Numbered from the stretch's first letter, positions 42,721-51,429 are shown. The stretch: DNA of 64,000 nucleotides from Gemmiger formicilis (GCF_024462815.1 NZ_JANGCG010000008.1:87415-151414); one strand, 5' to 3'. Notes: generated by a model from the letters alone, not told the origin. Program-made: numbers and translations.

Positions 42721-44594
42721 TGCTTCTGTCTTTTGCGTATCTGCTGCTCTTTCTGGCGGTGGGGCTTTTGCTGGCGCGGCGGGCCGTACCGGACGCGGAG
42801 GGGGCTGTGCTGTTCCCGCTGGGGTGCGGGTTTGGCGTTTCCCTGCTGGCAGTCTTGCCCGCGGTGTTTTCTCTCGCGCTGGGCTTTGCCCTGCCCGCCG
42901 TCCTTTTGGCAGCGGCTGTCGCTGGGGCCATCGGTGCTTTTCTGCTGCGCAGCGGCACGCGGCTGCGCGGTCTGCCCAAGGATTCTGACCGCGGGGCGGT
43001 CTGGGCCTGCGTACTGCCTGTGGCGGCGCTGACGCTGGCGTTGCTTTACACCCACGTGCTGCACCTTGTGGACGGCGCGTACCACACCGGGCAGAGCTGC
43101 TACGGCGATATGCCAATGCATATGGGATTTATCAAATATATCGCGCAGAGTGGCGAATTTTTGCCGCGGTATCCTCTGTTGGGCGGCGAGCACCGGTTCG
43201 GCTATCCGTTTTTGTGCGAGACGGTTTCCAGCGTCTTTCTGGTGCTGGGGGCCGATTTGCGCACGGCGTACATTCTGCCAATGCTCCCCGCGTTTTTGTC
43301 GGTGTACGGTATGTTCTGGCAGCTGGCGCGGCGGGTGACCGGCAGTGTTGGCAAGGCCAGTCTTGCGTTTTACCTGTTTTTTATGGGCAGCGGGCTTGGG
43401 TTTGTGTATTTTCTGGGCTCCGCCTCAGACTTTGCGGGGATCTTCACCGGCTTCTACACCACGCCGACGAATTTTGTGGAAAAGAATATCGAGTGGGTCA
43501 ACCCCATTGTTGATTTGCTGATTCCGCAGCGCGCAACGCTGTTCGGCTGGTGCGTGCTTGTCCCCGCCCTGTATCTGCTGTGGCGGTTCTGCTACGAGGG
43601 TGAGCGCAGGCTCTGGCCGTGGCTGGCGGTGTTGGTGCTGCCCCTGCCGCTGCTGCACACCCACAGTGCGCTGGCGCTGGTACTTCTCTGCCTTGTGGGC
43701 GGCGTGTATACGCTGACGCATGGCGCACGGCGGGAGACGCTGCTGCCGTGGCTGGGACTGGCGCTGGTCTGCGGCGCGGCATGGCTGGCGCAGATGCTGC
43801 CCACCGTGCTGGCCCAGAGCCTGGACGGCCAACATATGCTGCGGCTGCATTTCAACTGGGTCAACGGCCAGCAGGACGGCACACTGAAGGACAATTATTT
43901 CTGGTTTTACATCAAGAACATCGGCCTTGTCTATCTTTTGCTCATTCCCGCCTTTTTGCACGCAAGGCCGAAGCAGCGGTGGCTGTACGGCGGCGGGCTG
44001 GTGATTCTGGTGTTGGCGGAGTTTGTTGTCTTTCAGCCCAACAATTATGACAACAACAAGCTCCTGTATGTCTGGCATATGCTGGGGTGTATTCTGGCAG
44101 CGCAGTTGCTTGTGGATGTGTTCGGCAAAATCCGCGCCCTGCCGTGGCGGGCGCTGGGGCTGGCAGCCTGCTGTTTTCTGGCCATGTTCGGCAGTGTGCT
44201 GACGGTCGGGCGGGAGCTTCTGAGCGACTACCAGCAGTGGAGTGCCGAGGACATCGCGCTGGCGGAATTTGTTGATGTCAACGCCGAATCGGACGCGCTG
44301 TTCTTGACCAGCGACAGCCACCTGACGCCGGTCTTTGCGCTGGCCGGGCGGCGGATTCTGTGTGGTTCGGGCAGCTACGTATACTACCACGGCATGGACT
44401 ACAGCGATGAATACAGCGCTATGAAAGCGCTGTACGAGGCCCCGGACGAAGCCACGCTGGCCCTATGGGGCGTGGACTACGCGGTGTTTGACAGCACCGT
44501 ATACAGCAAGTTTGCCGCAGACGAAAATTGGTATTCCACCCGCTATCCCCTGTGGTACGAAAGCGCCAACTGCCGCGTGTATAAAACAGGCTGA
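42717..44594 (+). CDS. Multi-spanning GT-C-like membrane protein
   Basis: 625 residues, twelve or more membrane spans, then a soluble outer C-terminal region of about 90 residues. The motif YGDMPMHMGFIKY at about 129-141, placed in the first outer loop, is like the acidic loop of GT-C glycosyltransferases that use lipid-linked sugars. ILCGSGSYVYYHG in the tail is found in related proteins. It is coupled by a 4-nt overlap to the radical SAM gene. Wall or surface glycosylation is an inference. Confidence 0.75.
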   Translation: MMLLSFAYLLLFLAVGLLLARRAVPDAEGAVLFPLGCGFGVSLLAVLPAVFSLALGFALPAVLLAAAVAGAIGAFLLRSGTRLRGLPKDSDRGAVWACVLPVAALTLALLYTHVLHLVDGAYHTGQSCYGDMPMHMGFIKYIAQSGEFLPRYPLLGGEHRFGYPFLCETVSSVFLVLGADLRTAYILPMLPAFLSVYGMFWQLARRVTGSVGKASLAFYLFFMGSGLGFVYFLGSASDFAGIFTGFYTTPTNFVEKNIEWVNPIVDLLIPQRATLFGWCVLVPALYLLWRFCYEGERRLWPWLAVLVLPLPLLHTHSALALVLLCLVGGVYTLTHGARRETLLPWLGLALVCGAAWLAQMLPTVLAQSLDGQHMLRLHFNWVNGQQDGTLKDNYFWFYIKNIGLVYLLLIPAFLHARPKQRWLYGGGLVILVLAEFVVFQPNNYDNNKLLYVWHMLGCILAAQLLVDVFGKIRALPWRALGLAACCFLAMFGSVLTVGRELLSDYQQWSAEDIALAEFVDVNAESDALFLTSDSHLTPVFALAGRRILCGSGSYVYYHGMDYSDEYSAMKALYEAPDEATLALWGVDYAVFDSTVYSKFAADENWYSTRYPLWYESANCRVYKTG

Positions 44595-44612
44595 CCGCTC
44601 CCTAAGAAGTTT

Positions 44613-44642
44613 GGCATATTTTTCCTCTTTTTCACATAGGCT
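44613..44642 (+). promoter_or_regulatory. Sigma-E-like promoter of spoIIID
   Basis: GGCATATT (44613-44620) and CATAGGCT (44635-44642) with a 14-bp spacer match the sporulation sigma-E consensus in the -35 and the first half of the -10. SpoIIID is a known sigma-E-dependent gene. Confidence 0.65.
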
Positions 44643-44664
44643 TTGACAGAAATTCCTATGTGAA
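44631..44664. promoter_or_regulatory. 10-bp inverted repeat between promoter and ribosome site of spoIIID
   Basis: TTCACATAGG (44631-44640) and CCTATGTGAA (44655-44664), perfect, 14-bp spacer. The left arm holds the -10 box, the right arm overlaps the start of AAGGAGG. Confidence 0.8.
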
Positions 44665-44676
44665 GGAGGTCAGGCT

Positions 44677-44952
44677 ATGAAGGGCGACCCTGAGGAGCGT
44701 GCGGCAGCAGTGGGACGGTATATCGTTGACAATTCTGCTACCGTGCGGGCGGCGGCGGTTGTGTTCGGCGTGAGCAAGTCCACCATCTGGAAGGACCAGC
44801 ACCGCCTGCGCCGCCAGAATCCCGGCCTGTGGGCCGAGGTACAGGCCGTTGTGCAGAAAAACAAGGCCGAGCGCCATCTGCGGGGCGGCGAAGCCACCCG
44901 CCGCAAATATTTGCACAAAGCATCTTGCGCAGCGCAGCACAGCACAGTATAA
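44677..44952 (+). CDS. spoIIID: Sporulation transcription factor SpoIIID
   Basis: 91 residues. [20 protein letters not shown] then [14 protein letters not shown] is the helix-turn-helix of SpoIIID (about 14-46), and [12 protein letters not shown] matches the basic second DNA-contact region. In the mother cell SpoIIID both activates and represses sigma-E and sigma-K genes. AAGGAGG lies 7 nt before the ATG. Presence suggests the organism, or its recent ancestor, forms spores. Confidence 0.93.
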   Translation: MKGDPEERAAAVGRYIVDNSATVRAAAVVFGVSKSTIWKDQHRLRRQNPGLWAEVQAVVQKNKAERHLRGGEATRRKYLHKASCAAQHSTV

Positions 44953-44953
44953 T
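44925..44953 (+). promoter_or_regulatory. Sigma-A promoter of the dCMP deaminase gene
   Basis: TTGCGC (44925-44930), 17-bp spacer, TATAAT (44948-44953); it lies in the 3' end of spoIIID and overlaps its stop codon. Confidence 0.8.
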
Positions 44954-44998
44954 TACAATAATAATAGATACCAAAAATACCAAAAGGACGGTGTACCT

Positions 44999-45478
44999 AT
45001 GAAACGGCAGGATTATATCAGCTGGGACGAATATTTTATGGGCATTGCCCTGCTTTCGGCCATGCGGTCAAAGGACAACAACAGCCAGGTTGGCGCGTGT
45101 ATTGTCAGCCCGGAGAACAAGATTCTCTCCCTCGGCTACAACGGTATGCCCATCGGCTGCAACGATGACGATATGCCGTGGGAGCGCGAGGGCGAGGATC
45201 TGGACACCAAATATATGTACGTCTGCCACTCGGAGCTGAACGCGATTCTGAACAGCCCCAACCATGATTTGCGCGGTGCCCGGATGTATGTGACGCTTTT
45301 CCCCTGCAACGAGTGCGCCAAGGCCATCATCCAGAGCGGCATCAAGGAACTGATTTATCTGTCCGACAAGTACCATGACACCCACGCCAGCATTGCCAGC
45401 CGCCGTATGTTCAATATGACCGGCGTGAAGTACCGTGCGTACCAGCCAACAGGACGTGAAATCAAACTGGATGTATAA
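44999..45478 (+). CDS. dCMP deaminase family protein (ComEB-like)
   Basis: 159 residues from ATG 44999, with AAGGA ten nt upstream. Zinc site H77-S-E79 (CHSELNAI) and C103/C106 (PCNECA). [15 protein letters not shown] is the typical start of the family. It makes dUMP from dCMP. Followed by udk 12 nt later, so the pair feeds pyrimidine salvage. Confidence 0.92.
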   Translation: MKRQDYISWDEYFMGIALLSAMRSKDNNSQVGACIVSPENKILSLGYNGMPIGCNDDDMPWEREGEDLDTKYMYVCHSELNAILNSPNHDLRGARMYVTLFPCNECAKAIIQSGIKELIYLSDKYHDTHASIASRRMFNMTGVKYRAYQPTGREIKLDV

Positions 45479-45490
45479 GGAGTTTTGGAT

Positions 45491-46117
45491 ATGAATACCA
45501 TCATCATCGGCATTGCGGGCGGAACCGGCAGTGGCAAAACCACCCTGACCGAAAAGCTGCGCGACCATTTCGGTGCGGATGAGGTCAGCGTCATCAACCA
45601 TGACAGCTACTACAAGCGCCACGATGAGCTGCCCTATGAGGAGCGCTGCAAGCTCAACTATGACCATCCGGACAGCTTTGACACCGCGCTGATGATTGCC
45701 CATCTGCGGGAGCTGCGCGCCGGGCACCCGGTGCAGGTGCCTGTGTACGATTACACCATCCACAACCGCAGCGACAAGACCGTGACGGTACAGCCCGCGC
45801 CGGTCATCATCGTGGAGGGCATCCTGATTTTCGACTCCCCCGAGCTGTGCAATCTGATGGATATGAAGGTGTTCGTGGACACTGACGCCGATGTGCGCAT
45901 CCTACGCCGCATTGTCCGGGACGTCAAGGAGCGCGGCCGCACGCTGGACAGCGTGGTGAACCAGTACCTGACCACCGTCAAGCCGATGCACGAGCAGTTT
46001 GTCGAACCCAGCAAGCGCAAGGCGGATTTAATCGTCCCCGAGGGCGGCCATAATCTGGTCGCGCTGGAGCTGCTCATCAAGTGGGTGGACAATCACCTGC
46101 ACAACACCGGGAAATAA
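45491..46117 (+). CDS. udk: Uridine kinase
   Basis: 208 residues from ATG 45491, with AAGGAG eight nt before it. P loop GIAGGTGSGKTT near the start, HDSYYK and NYDHPDSFD follow, all standard for Udk. Phosphorylates uridine and cytidine. It is followed by a perfect 16-bp terminator that includes the stop codon. Confidence 0.96.
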   Translation: MNTIIIGIAGGTGSGKTTLTEKLRDHFGADEVSVINHDSYYKRHDELPYEERCKLNYDHPDSFDTALMIAHLRELRAGHPVQVPVYDYTIHNRSDKTVTVQPAPVIIVEGILIFDSPELCNLMDMKVFVDTDADVRILRRIVRDVKERGRTLDSVVNQYLTTVKPMHEQFVEPSKRKADLIVPEGGHNLVALELLIKWVDNHLHNTGK

Positions 46118-46150
46118 GAAAAGCCACCGGGAAACCGGTGGCTTTTCTTA
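46115..46150. terminator. Bidirectional terminator after udk
   Basis: Arms 46115-46130 and 46135-46150 (core AAAGCCACCGG) are perfect over 16 bp with a GAAA tetraloop; the left arm starts in the udk stop codon. Confidence 0.95.
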
Positions 46151-46209
46151 TGCTTATACAGGGAAACGGCTGCTGCCGCATGGCTGCAGGCATTTTCGAA
46201 CCGTTTGCT

Positions 46210-47406
46210 TTATCCGTTGACCTGGCCGGGGTGCTGGACCGGGGGCATTTTGGCAAACAGGGTCTTGAGCACCAGCGGCGTGGCCACGCTGGACACGATA
46301 ATCAGCAGGATAACCGCCGTGAAGTAGACCGGGTCCACCACGCCGATTTCCAGACCCTTCTGGGCAACAATCAGCGCCACCTCGCCGCGGGTCATCATAC
46401 CAACGCCGACCTTGAGGGAGTCGCCCCAGTTGAAGCGGCAGACCTTGGCGGCCAGACCGCAGCCGATAATTTTCGTCAGCAGCGCCACAATCACAAAGCA
46501 GATGCAGAACAGAAGAATTTCCGGCGTAAGGCCGCTGATGTCGGTTTTCAGGCCGATGCTGGCAAAGAATACCGGCGCAAAAATCACATAGTTGCTGATG
46601 TCCACGCGGCGCTCAACATAAGGTGCATCCGTCATGGTGCACAGGACAATGCCCGCAATGTAGGCGCCGGTGATATCGGCAATGCCGAAATACTGCTCTG
46701 CAATATAGGCCATGGCAAAGCAGAATGCCATGCTGACGATGGTGATGCGCTGGGTGTGGGGGTTGCGGGCGTCCAGCCACTTCATGGCATAGTGGATGAC
46801 CACACCCACGCCGATGGCCACCAGGAAGAACAGCGCGGTCTGAATCAGCACACCGCCGATGCCGACCCCCTCGCCCGAGCTTGCGCCCAGCACACAGGTC
46901 AGCACGATAATGCCGATAACGTCATCAATGACCGCCGCGCTGACGATGGTTGTGCCAAGGAAGCTCTTCAGATGGCCAAGCTCCTGCAGGGTGGCCACCG
47001 TGATGGAGACGCTGGTGGCCGTCATAATCGTACCAATGAACAGTGCGCGGTAAAATTCCGGGCTGCCCACTGCAGCAAAGCCATAGAACGCGCTGTACAG
47101 CAGCGTACCGCCCACCAGCGGCACAAAGACGCCGACACAGGCAATCAGGGTTGCAATGGGGCCCGCACGCATAAGCTCCTTCAGGTTGGTGCCAAGGCCG
47201 GTGCAGAACATAAGCAGCACAACGCCGATTTCCGCAAAGATAGAGATGGCGTCACTGGTTTGTACCAGATTCAGAAGGCAGGGGCCAATCAGCAGGCCAG
47301 CAAGAATCTCGCCGACAACCTGCGGTGCCTTGCACTTGCGGGCGACCAGCGCAAAGAATTTTGCGCTCAGAATAATAATCGCCAAATCACGAAAAACGGA
47401 ATACAT
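46210..47406 (-). CDS. Cation/proton antiporter (CPA2 family)
   Basis: 398 residues, about 12 to 13 membrane spans. The ion-binding pair D161-D162 (AAVIDDVIG) is typical of CPA2 Na+/H+ or K+/H+ antiporters. No TrkA domains follow, so this is the short form. Monocistronic; AGGAGAGG precedes the ATG. Likely role in pH or sodium homeostasis. Confidence 0.92.
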   Translation of the reverse strand: MYSVFRDLAIIILSAKFFALVARKCKAPQVVGEILAGLLIGPCLLNLVQTSDAISIFAEIGVVLLMFCTGLGTNLKELMRAGPIATLIACVGVFVPLVGGTLLYSAFYGFAAVGSPEFYRALFIGTIMTATSVSITVATLQELGHLKSFLGTTIVSAAVIDDVIGIIVLTCVLGASSGEGVGIGGVLIQTALFFLVAIGVGVVIHYAMKWLDARNPHTQRITIVSMAFCFAMAYIAEQYFGIADITGAYIAGIVLCTMTDAPYVERRVDISNYVIFAPVFFASIGLKTDISGLTPEILLFCICFVIVALLTKIIGCGLAAKVCRFNWGDSLKVGVGMMTRGEVALIVAQKGLEIGVVDPVYFTAVILLIIVSSVATPLVLKTLFAKMPPVQHPGQVNG

Positions 47407-47571
47407 GAAATATCCTCTCCTTTAGGGCAAAGTTTCACACCTATATAGTTTTAGCACCTTGTGCAGCAGTTTGCAATAGGATAAAACGTGCAAATTTATG
47501 CGTTTAACACGCACATTTTGCGTGCATCTTGCCCAGCTAAGATTTTTTTGCAAAAAAATGCAAAATTGCGC

Positions 47572-47600
47572 TTGACATTTTGTGCTGCGATTGCTATAAT
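47572..47600 (+). promoter_or_regulatory. Consensus promoter of tRNA-Ser
   Basis: TTGACA (47572-47577), 17 bp, TATAAT (47595-47600) with TGC before it: perfect in both boxes. Confidence 0.95.
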
Positions 47601-47636
47601 AGCTCTTGCAGTCAGGCGCTGCGCAACTGAAAATGT

Positions 47637-47728
47637 GGAAAGATGGCTGAGCTGGTCTAAGGCGCACGACTGGAAATCGTGTAGGGCCCCTAAAGCCCTC
47701 AAGGGTTCGAATCCCTTTCTTTCCGCCA
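47637..47728 (+). tRNA. tRNA-Ser (GGA anticodon)
   Basis: Acceptor arms GGAAAGA (47637-47643) and TCTTTCC (47718-47724), discriminator G, encoded CCA. Anticodon loop CTGGAAA between CACGA and TCGTG gives GGA. The long variable arm is that of class II tRNA. Confidence 0.97.
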
Positions 47729-47729
47729 T

Positions 47730-47770
47730 GAAAAGAGCTTACAGGTTTCTGTAAGCTCTTTTCTTTTTTT
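47730..47770 (+). terminator. Terminator of tRNA-Ser
   Basis: 15-bp perfect arms 47730-47744 and 47749-47763, followed by seven T (47764-47770). Confidence 0.95.
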
Positions 47771-47773
47771 GTA

Positions 47774-47802
47774 TTGACAGCGTCGGTCTATCGTGATAGA
47801 CT
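47774..47802 (+). promoter_or_regulatory. Promoter of the BlaI-M56-M23 operon
   Basis: TTGACA (47774-47779), 17 bp, TAGACT (47797-47802). The first palindrome lies over the spacer and the -10 box. Confidence 0.75.
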
Positions 47803-47832
47803 ATAGGTACAGACTGGTCTATCGCAATAAAC
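47786..47832. promoter_or_regulatory. Two BlaI-type operator palindromes
   Basis: GTCTATCGTGATAGAC (47786-47801) is a perfect palindrome of 7-bp arms; GTCTATCGCAATAAAC (47817-47832) is the same with two changes in the right arm. Starts are 31 bp apart, about three turns of helix. Confidence 0.8.
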
Positions 47833-47850
47833 CAAAAGGAGCTGTTTTCT

Positions 47851-48228
47851 ATGCCGACCCATGAACCAATGCGCCTTGCCGAAGGCGAATACCGCTTTGC
47901 CACCCTTGTGTGGGACCACGAACCCCTGCCCAGTGGGCAGCTGGCCGCGCTGGCCGATGACGCACTGGGCTGGAAAAAAAGCACCGCCTACACAGTGTTG
48001 AAAAAGCTCTGTGAGCGCGGTGTGCTGCAAAATGCGGACGGCTGTGTGACAAGCCTTATTAAAAAGGAGTACGTCCAGCAGGCCGAAAGCGCCGCCGTGG
48101 TGGACAAGACCTTCGGCGGGAGCCTGCCGCAGTTTGTGGCCGCCTTTCTGAATGCAAAGCCCATCAGTGACGCCGAAGCCGCCGAGATCCGCGCCCTGCT
48201 GGACGCGGCCTGCCAGAAGGAGGAATAG
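47851..48228 (+). CDS. BlaI/MecI/CopY-family repressor
   Basis: 125 residues. Winged-helix region 20-80 with LGWKKSTAYTVLKKLCERGVL, the BlaI recognition part; a dimerising C-terminal helix follows. BlaI repressors are cut by the M56 protease BlaR1/MecR1 when it senses a beta-lactam. The M56 gene follows 2 nt later, so the pair is complete, but no beta-lactamase or PBP2a gene is present. It likely represses its own operon through the two palindromes. Confidence 0.9.
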   Translation: MPTHEPMRLAEGEYRFATLVWDHEPLPSGQLAALADDALGWKKSTAYTVLKKLCERGVLQNADGCVTSLIKKEYVQQAESAAVVDKTFGGSLPQFVAAFLNAKPISDAEAAEIRALLDAACQKEE

Positions 48229-48230
48229 CC

Positions 48231-50156
48231 ATGCGCCAGACCGTGCTTGCTTTTTTACTATTGAGCGCCCGCGGCGGCATTGCCGCGTTGGCCGTCTGGG
48301 CCGTGTGCAAACTGCTGCGCCGTGCCCACGCCCCCAGCCGCCTTTTGTGCTGGCTGTGGCTGGCCGTAGGGCTGCGGTTTGTGCTGCCGTGGGGGATTCC
48401 GCTGCATCTGCCGCGCCCACAAAGTGCCCCCGTGGCAGCGGCCGCCGATACCGTGCAGAAGTTGGGCGAGCTGCCGCTGGTGCCGCCCATAGCGTCCGCC
48501 GCACCCGCCGCAGCGGCTGCAGCAGTTTTCCCTCTGCCGTGGTACGCACGCCTGACACCGTGGCACGCGGCGGCGGCCGTCTGGGCCGTGGGTGTAGTTG
48601 CTCTGGCCGTATACAGTGTTGTCGGATATATCCGTCTGAAGCGCCGTGTGGCACTGGCCTGCAAAACGCCGGACGGCTGCTACAGTGGTGCCTGTGTTGC
48701 CGTTCCGTTCACGCTGGGCGTGGTGCGCCCGCGCATCTATATGCCGGACCACGTGCAGGGCACAGCGCGGCAGGCGGTGCTGCTGCATGAGCAGACCCAC
48801 ATCCGCCGCCATGACACGCTGACAAAGCCGCTGTTCTACGCCGTGGCCTGCCTGCATTGGTTCAACCCGCTGGCGTGGCTGGCCTTCCGGGAGCTTTCGC
48901 ACGATATGGAAGCCGCCTGCGATGAGGCCGCGGTGCGCGGGCGTTCCCTGCCGGAGCGCAGCGCCTACTGTGCCAGCCTGCTGCAATTTGCCACACAGGG
49001 CCGTGCCGTGCCCGGCAGCCTCTCCTTTGGCGCAGGCGGCGTAAAGGCCCGCATTGTGCATCTGCTGCACTACCGCCGCCTTGGTGCCGGGGCGCTGGCG
49101 CTCTGCGTGGCGGTGGTAGGCCTTTGCGCCACCGCCTGCATGGTACGCCCGCAGGTAGACGCCGCACCCGAGCCGCAAACCGAAGCCGCAGAAATCCAGA
49201 CCCCCGAGACCGCCGCGCCAGCATCCTCCCCCGCACCGGCCGTGAACGCCGCGTCCACCGCTGTACTGCCCAATCTGCATGATGCCGCCAACAGCCCGCG
49301 TTTCCTCTGCCCGGTGCAGTATGAGTCCGTTATCCGCTTTATGGGGAACGGCCACCGCGGTGATGACCTGCGCGCCGACGCAGGCACCGAAATCCACGCC
49401 GCCGCAGACGGCGTTGTGGTAGCCGCGCAGGAGCATTACAGCTGGGGCAATTTTGTCGAGATTGACCACGGCACCGATGCCGACGGCCTGCGCTGGGCCA
49501 CGTTGTACGCCCATATGCAGTCCTATACCGTGCAGGAGGGTCAGACCGTGCACGCGGGAGATGTCATCGGGTATGTGGGTTCCACCGGCAATGCGACCGG
49601 CAATGCGTGCCATTTTGAAATGTATGTCGGCGGTGTTCTGCTGCAGCCCCGCTATTTCACCGATTACGGCGCAGATTCCGGCGAGCTGACGCAGGAAATG
49701 GCGGATGAAATCCTGGCCGAGGCCGTGCGCCGTGCCACTTCCGACCAGGTGACTGCCGCCGATGGAGCCGCCCTTTCCGGCGTGGATCTCTTTACCCTGC
49801 CGGTCGCGCCCCCGCCGCAGGTCAGCGGCTATGACCCCGAAAACGGCCACCCCGGCATTGACTTTGCCGCCGAGGAAGGCGCGGAGGTTTACGCCGTCGC
49901 CGGTGGCATCGTGACCGCCGCCGACTACGATGTTGAAAAGGGCAACTATGTCGTGCTTGACCACGGCGGCGGGCTGGAAACGGAGTATCAGCACATGAAG
50001 TCGTTGCTCGTCTCTGCCGGGCAGTCCGTGGTCCAAGGCCAGGTCTTGGGATATGTGGGCAGCACCGGCAATTCCACCGGGCCGCACCTGCACTTTGAGG
50101 CACGGCAGGACGGCGCGCCCGCAGACCTGACCGGAACTGCCCTATTAGCGGAGTAA
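48231..50156 (+). CDS. M56 (BlaR1-type) membrane protease with two M23/LytM domains as outer part
   Basis: 641 residues. Membrane spans at about 5-27, 37-58, 112-135 and 286-304; the M56 zinc motif HEQTH is at 186-190 in the cytoplasmic part, with E227 in a DMEAACD context as probable third ligand. In BlaR1 a penicillin-binding domain lies outside; here the outer part (310-641) has two LytM-type domains. The first has H375, D379 and H428 but A459-C-H461 in place of HxH, so it lacks one catalytic His. The second is complete: H540, D544, H588, H619-L-H621. The domains may bind or cut wall peptides as sensors. Confidence 0.9.
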   Translation: MRQTVLAFLLLSARGGIAALAVWAVCKLLRRAHAPSRLLCWLWLAVGLRFVLPWGIPLHLPRPQSAPVAAAADTVQKLGELPLVPPIASAAPAAAAAAVFPLPWYARLTPWHAAAAVWAVGVVALAVYSVVGYIRLKRRVALACKTPDGCYSGACVAVPFTLGVVRPRIYMPDHVQGTARQAVLLHEQTHIRRHDTLTKPLFYAVACLHWFNPLAWLAFRELSHDMEAACDEAAVRGRSLPERSAYCASLLQFATQGRAVPGSLSFGAGGVKARIVHLLHYRRLGAGALALCVAVVGLCATACMVRPQVDAAPEPQTEAAEIQTPETAAPASSPAPAVNAASTAVLPNLHDAANSPRFLCPVQYESVIRFMGNGHRGDDLRADAGTEIHAAADGVVVAAQEHYSWGNFVEIDHGTDADGLRWATLYAHMQSYTVQEGQTVHAGDVIGYVGSTGNATGNACHFEMYVGGVLLQPRYFTDYGADSGELTQEMADEILAEAVRRATSDQVTAADGAALSGVDLFTLPVAPPPQVSGYDPENGHPGIDFAAEEGAEVYAVAGGIVTAADYDVEKGNYVVLDHGGGLETEYQHMKSLLVSAGQSVVQGQVLGYVGSTGNSTGPHLHFEARQDGAPADLTGTALLAE

Positions 50157-50160
50157 CAAG

Positions 50161-51390
50161 ATGAAATACAGGCACTTCCCCGCCGCTGTTCTGGCGGCGG
50201 GGCTGCTTTTTTGTACCCTTTTTTCGGGCCAGACCGCCTACGCGGAGGACAAAAAGGACGAATTGACGCAAAAGCAAGCCGAAACGCGGCAGGAATACGA
50301 GGCCGCACAGTCCACCCTGCGCGATTTGCAGAGTGTCCAGACGCAGACCGAAAGCGAGGTTGCCGCGTTGTCCGGGCAGGCAGCGGAGCTGACCGGGCAG
50401 ATTGCGGCTGTGACGCAGGCTGTGCAGGATGCCCAGACCGCGCTGGACGAACGGCAGGCCGCCGCAGACACCGCCCGCGCCGCGCTGGATGCCAAGCAGG
50501 CCGAATATGACGCACGCCTTGCCGCCTGCAAGGAGCAGCTGCGCGCCATGCAGCGGCTGGACGGCGGCGGGGGTATCTGGCTGCTGTCGCAGGCAAAAAG
50601 CCTTTACCAGCTGTTGACCTTTGACACGGTGCTGCGGCAGATGAATGCCAAAAACAGCGCCGTTCTGGCCGAGCTGGACGCCGAAGCCGCCGCACTGGAG
50701 CAGGCACGCGCCAAGGCCGACACCGCCGTACAGCAGGCCGCCGAGGCCAAGGCCGCGCTGGAAAGCCAGCAGGCAGCTCTCAGCGCGACACAAAGTGAAC
50801 TGGAGGCCGCCCTGCTGGCGGCGAACAGCGCGCTGACCCAGCAGCAAGCCGCCGCACAGGCACAGGCCGCCGTGACTGACGCCGCCAAAAAGGCCTATGA
50901 GGATGCCACCGCCGCGCTGGATGCCTATGTCCGGGAGCAGAGCCGCCGTTATACCACCGCCGATCTGCACCTGACAAGCCTTGCCTTCCGCTGCCCGCTG
51001 GACAGCTACGGCCGCATTACCACACAGTTTGCCGAGCCCGACCCATGGGGTATCCCCCACCGCGGCACCGATTTTGCAGCGCCGGGCGGCACACCGATTT
51101 ACGCCGTCGCCGACGGCGTTGTCAGCGCGGCACGCACGATGAACAGCTACGGCAACTGCGTACAGGTCAGCCATGGCACAGCCGATGACGGCCACCGCTA
51201 TGACAGCCTCTACGCGCATATGAGCAGCATTACCGTTGCTGAGGGCACCGCCGTGCAGAAGGGGGATTTGCTGGGCTATGTGGGCAACACCGGCAACGTG
51301 TACGGCGCGGGCGGCGGGTATCATTTACATTTAGAGCTGCGTGTGGACGGTGCCCGCGTGAACCCGCTGGGATATGTACCCAGCCGCTAA
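50161..51390 (+). CDS. Secreted coiled-coil M23 peptidoglycan hydrolase (EnvC/NlpD-like)
   Basis: 409 residues. Sec signal peptide with cleavage near AYA-ED (about 29). Residues 30 to 260 are two long coiled coils rich in Ala/Gln/Glu, with the short break LDGGGGIWLLSQAKSLYQLL near 135-155, as in EnvC/PcsB-type regulators. The C-terminal M23 domain has H300 and D304 (HRGTD), YAHM, and HLH at 388-390, so it should be active. It lies 4 nt after the M56-M23 gene and is probably the output of that circuit. Confidence 0.88.
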   Translation: MKYRHFPAAVLAAGLLFCTLFSGQTAYAEDKKDELTQKQAETRQEYEAAQSTLRDLQSVQTQTESEVAALSGQAAELTGQIAAVTQAVQDAQTALDERQAAADTARAALDAKQAEYDARLAACKEQLRAMQRLDGGGGIWLLSQAKSLYQLLTFDTVLRQMNAKNSAVLAELDAEAAALEQARAKADTAVQQAAEAKAALESQQAALSATQSELEAALLAANSALTQQQAAAQAQAAVTDAAKKAYEDATAALDAYVREQSRRYTTADLHLTSLAFRCPLDSYGRITTQFAEPDPWGIPHRGTDFAAPGGTPIYAVADGVVSAARTMNSYGNCVQVSHGTADDGHRYDSLYAHMSSITVAEGTAVQKGDLLGYVGNTGNVYGAGGGYHLHLELRVDGARVNPLGYVPSR

Positions 51391-51410
51391 GCGCCAGCCC
51401 CGGCGTATGC

Positions 51411-51429
51411 GGGCGGGCAATGCCCGCCC
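51411..51429. repeat. Palindromic intergenic repeat (copy related to 32.7 and 64.0 kb)
   Basis: GGGCGGGCA and TGCCCGCCC with one base between; on minus it reads GTAGGGGCGGGCATTGCCCG. It lies after the M23 gene and may help terminate it, with TTTTTT at 51443-51448. Confidence 0.6.

Noticed and set aside
44643..44648. TTGACA in the spoIIID leader as a sigma-A -35
   Set aside because: No -10 box at a proper distance; the 17-bp position falls in the ribosome site. The sigma-E reading fits better.
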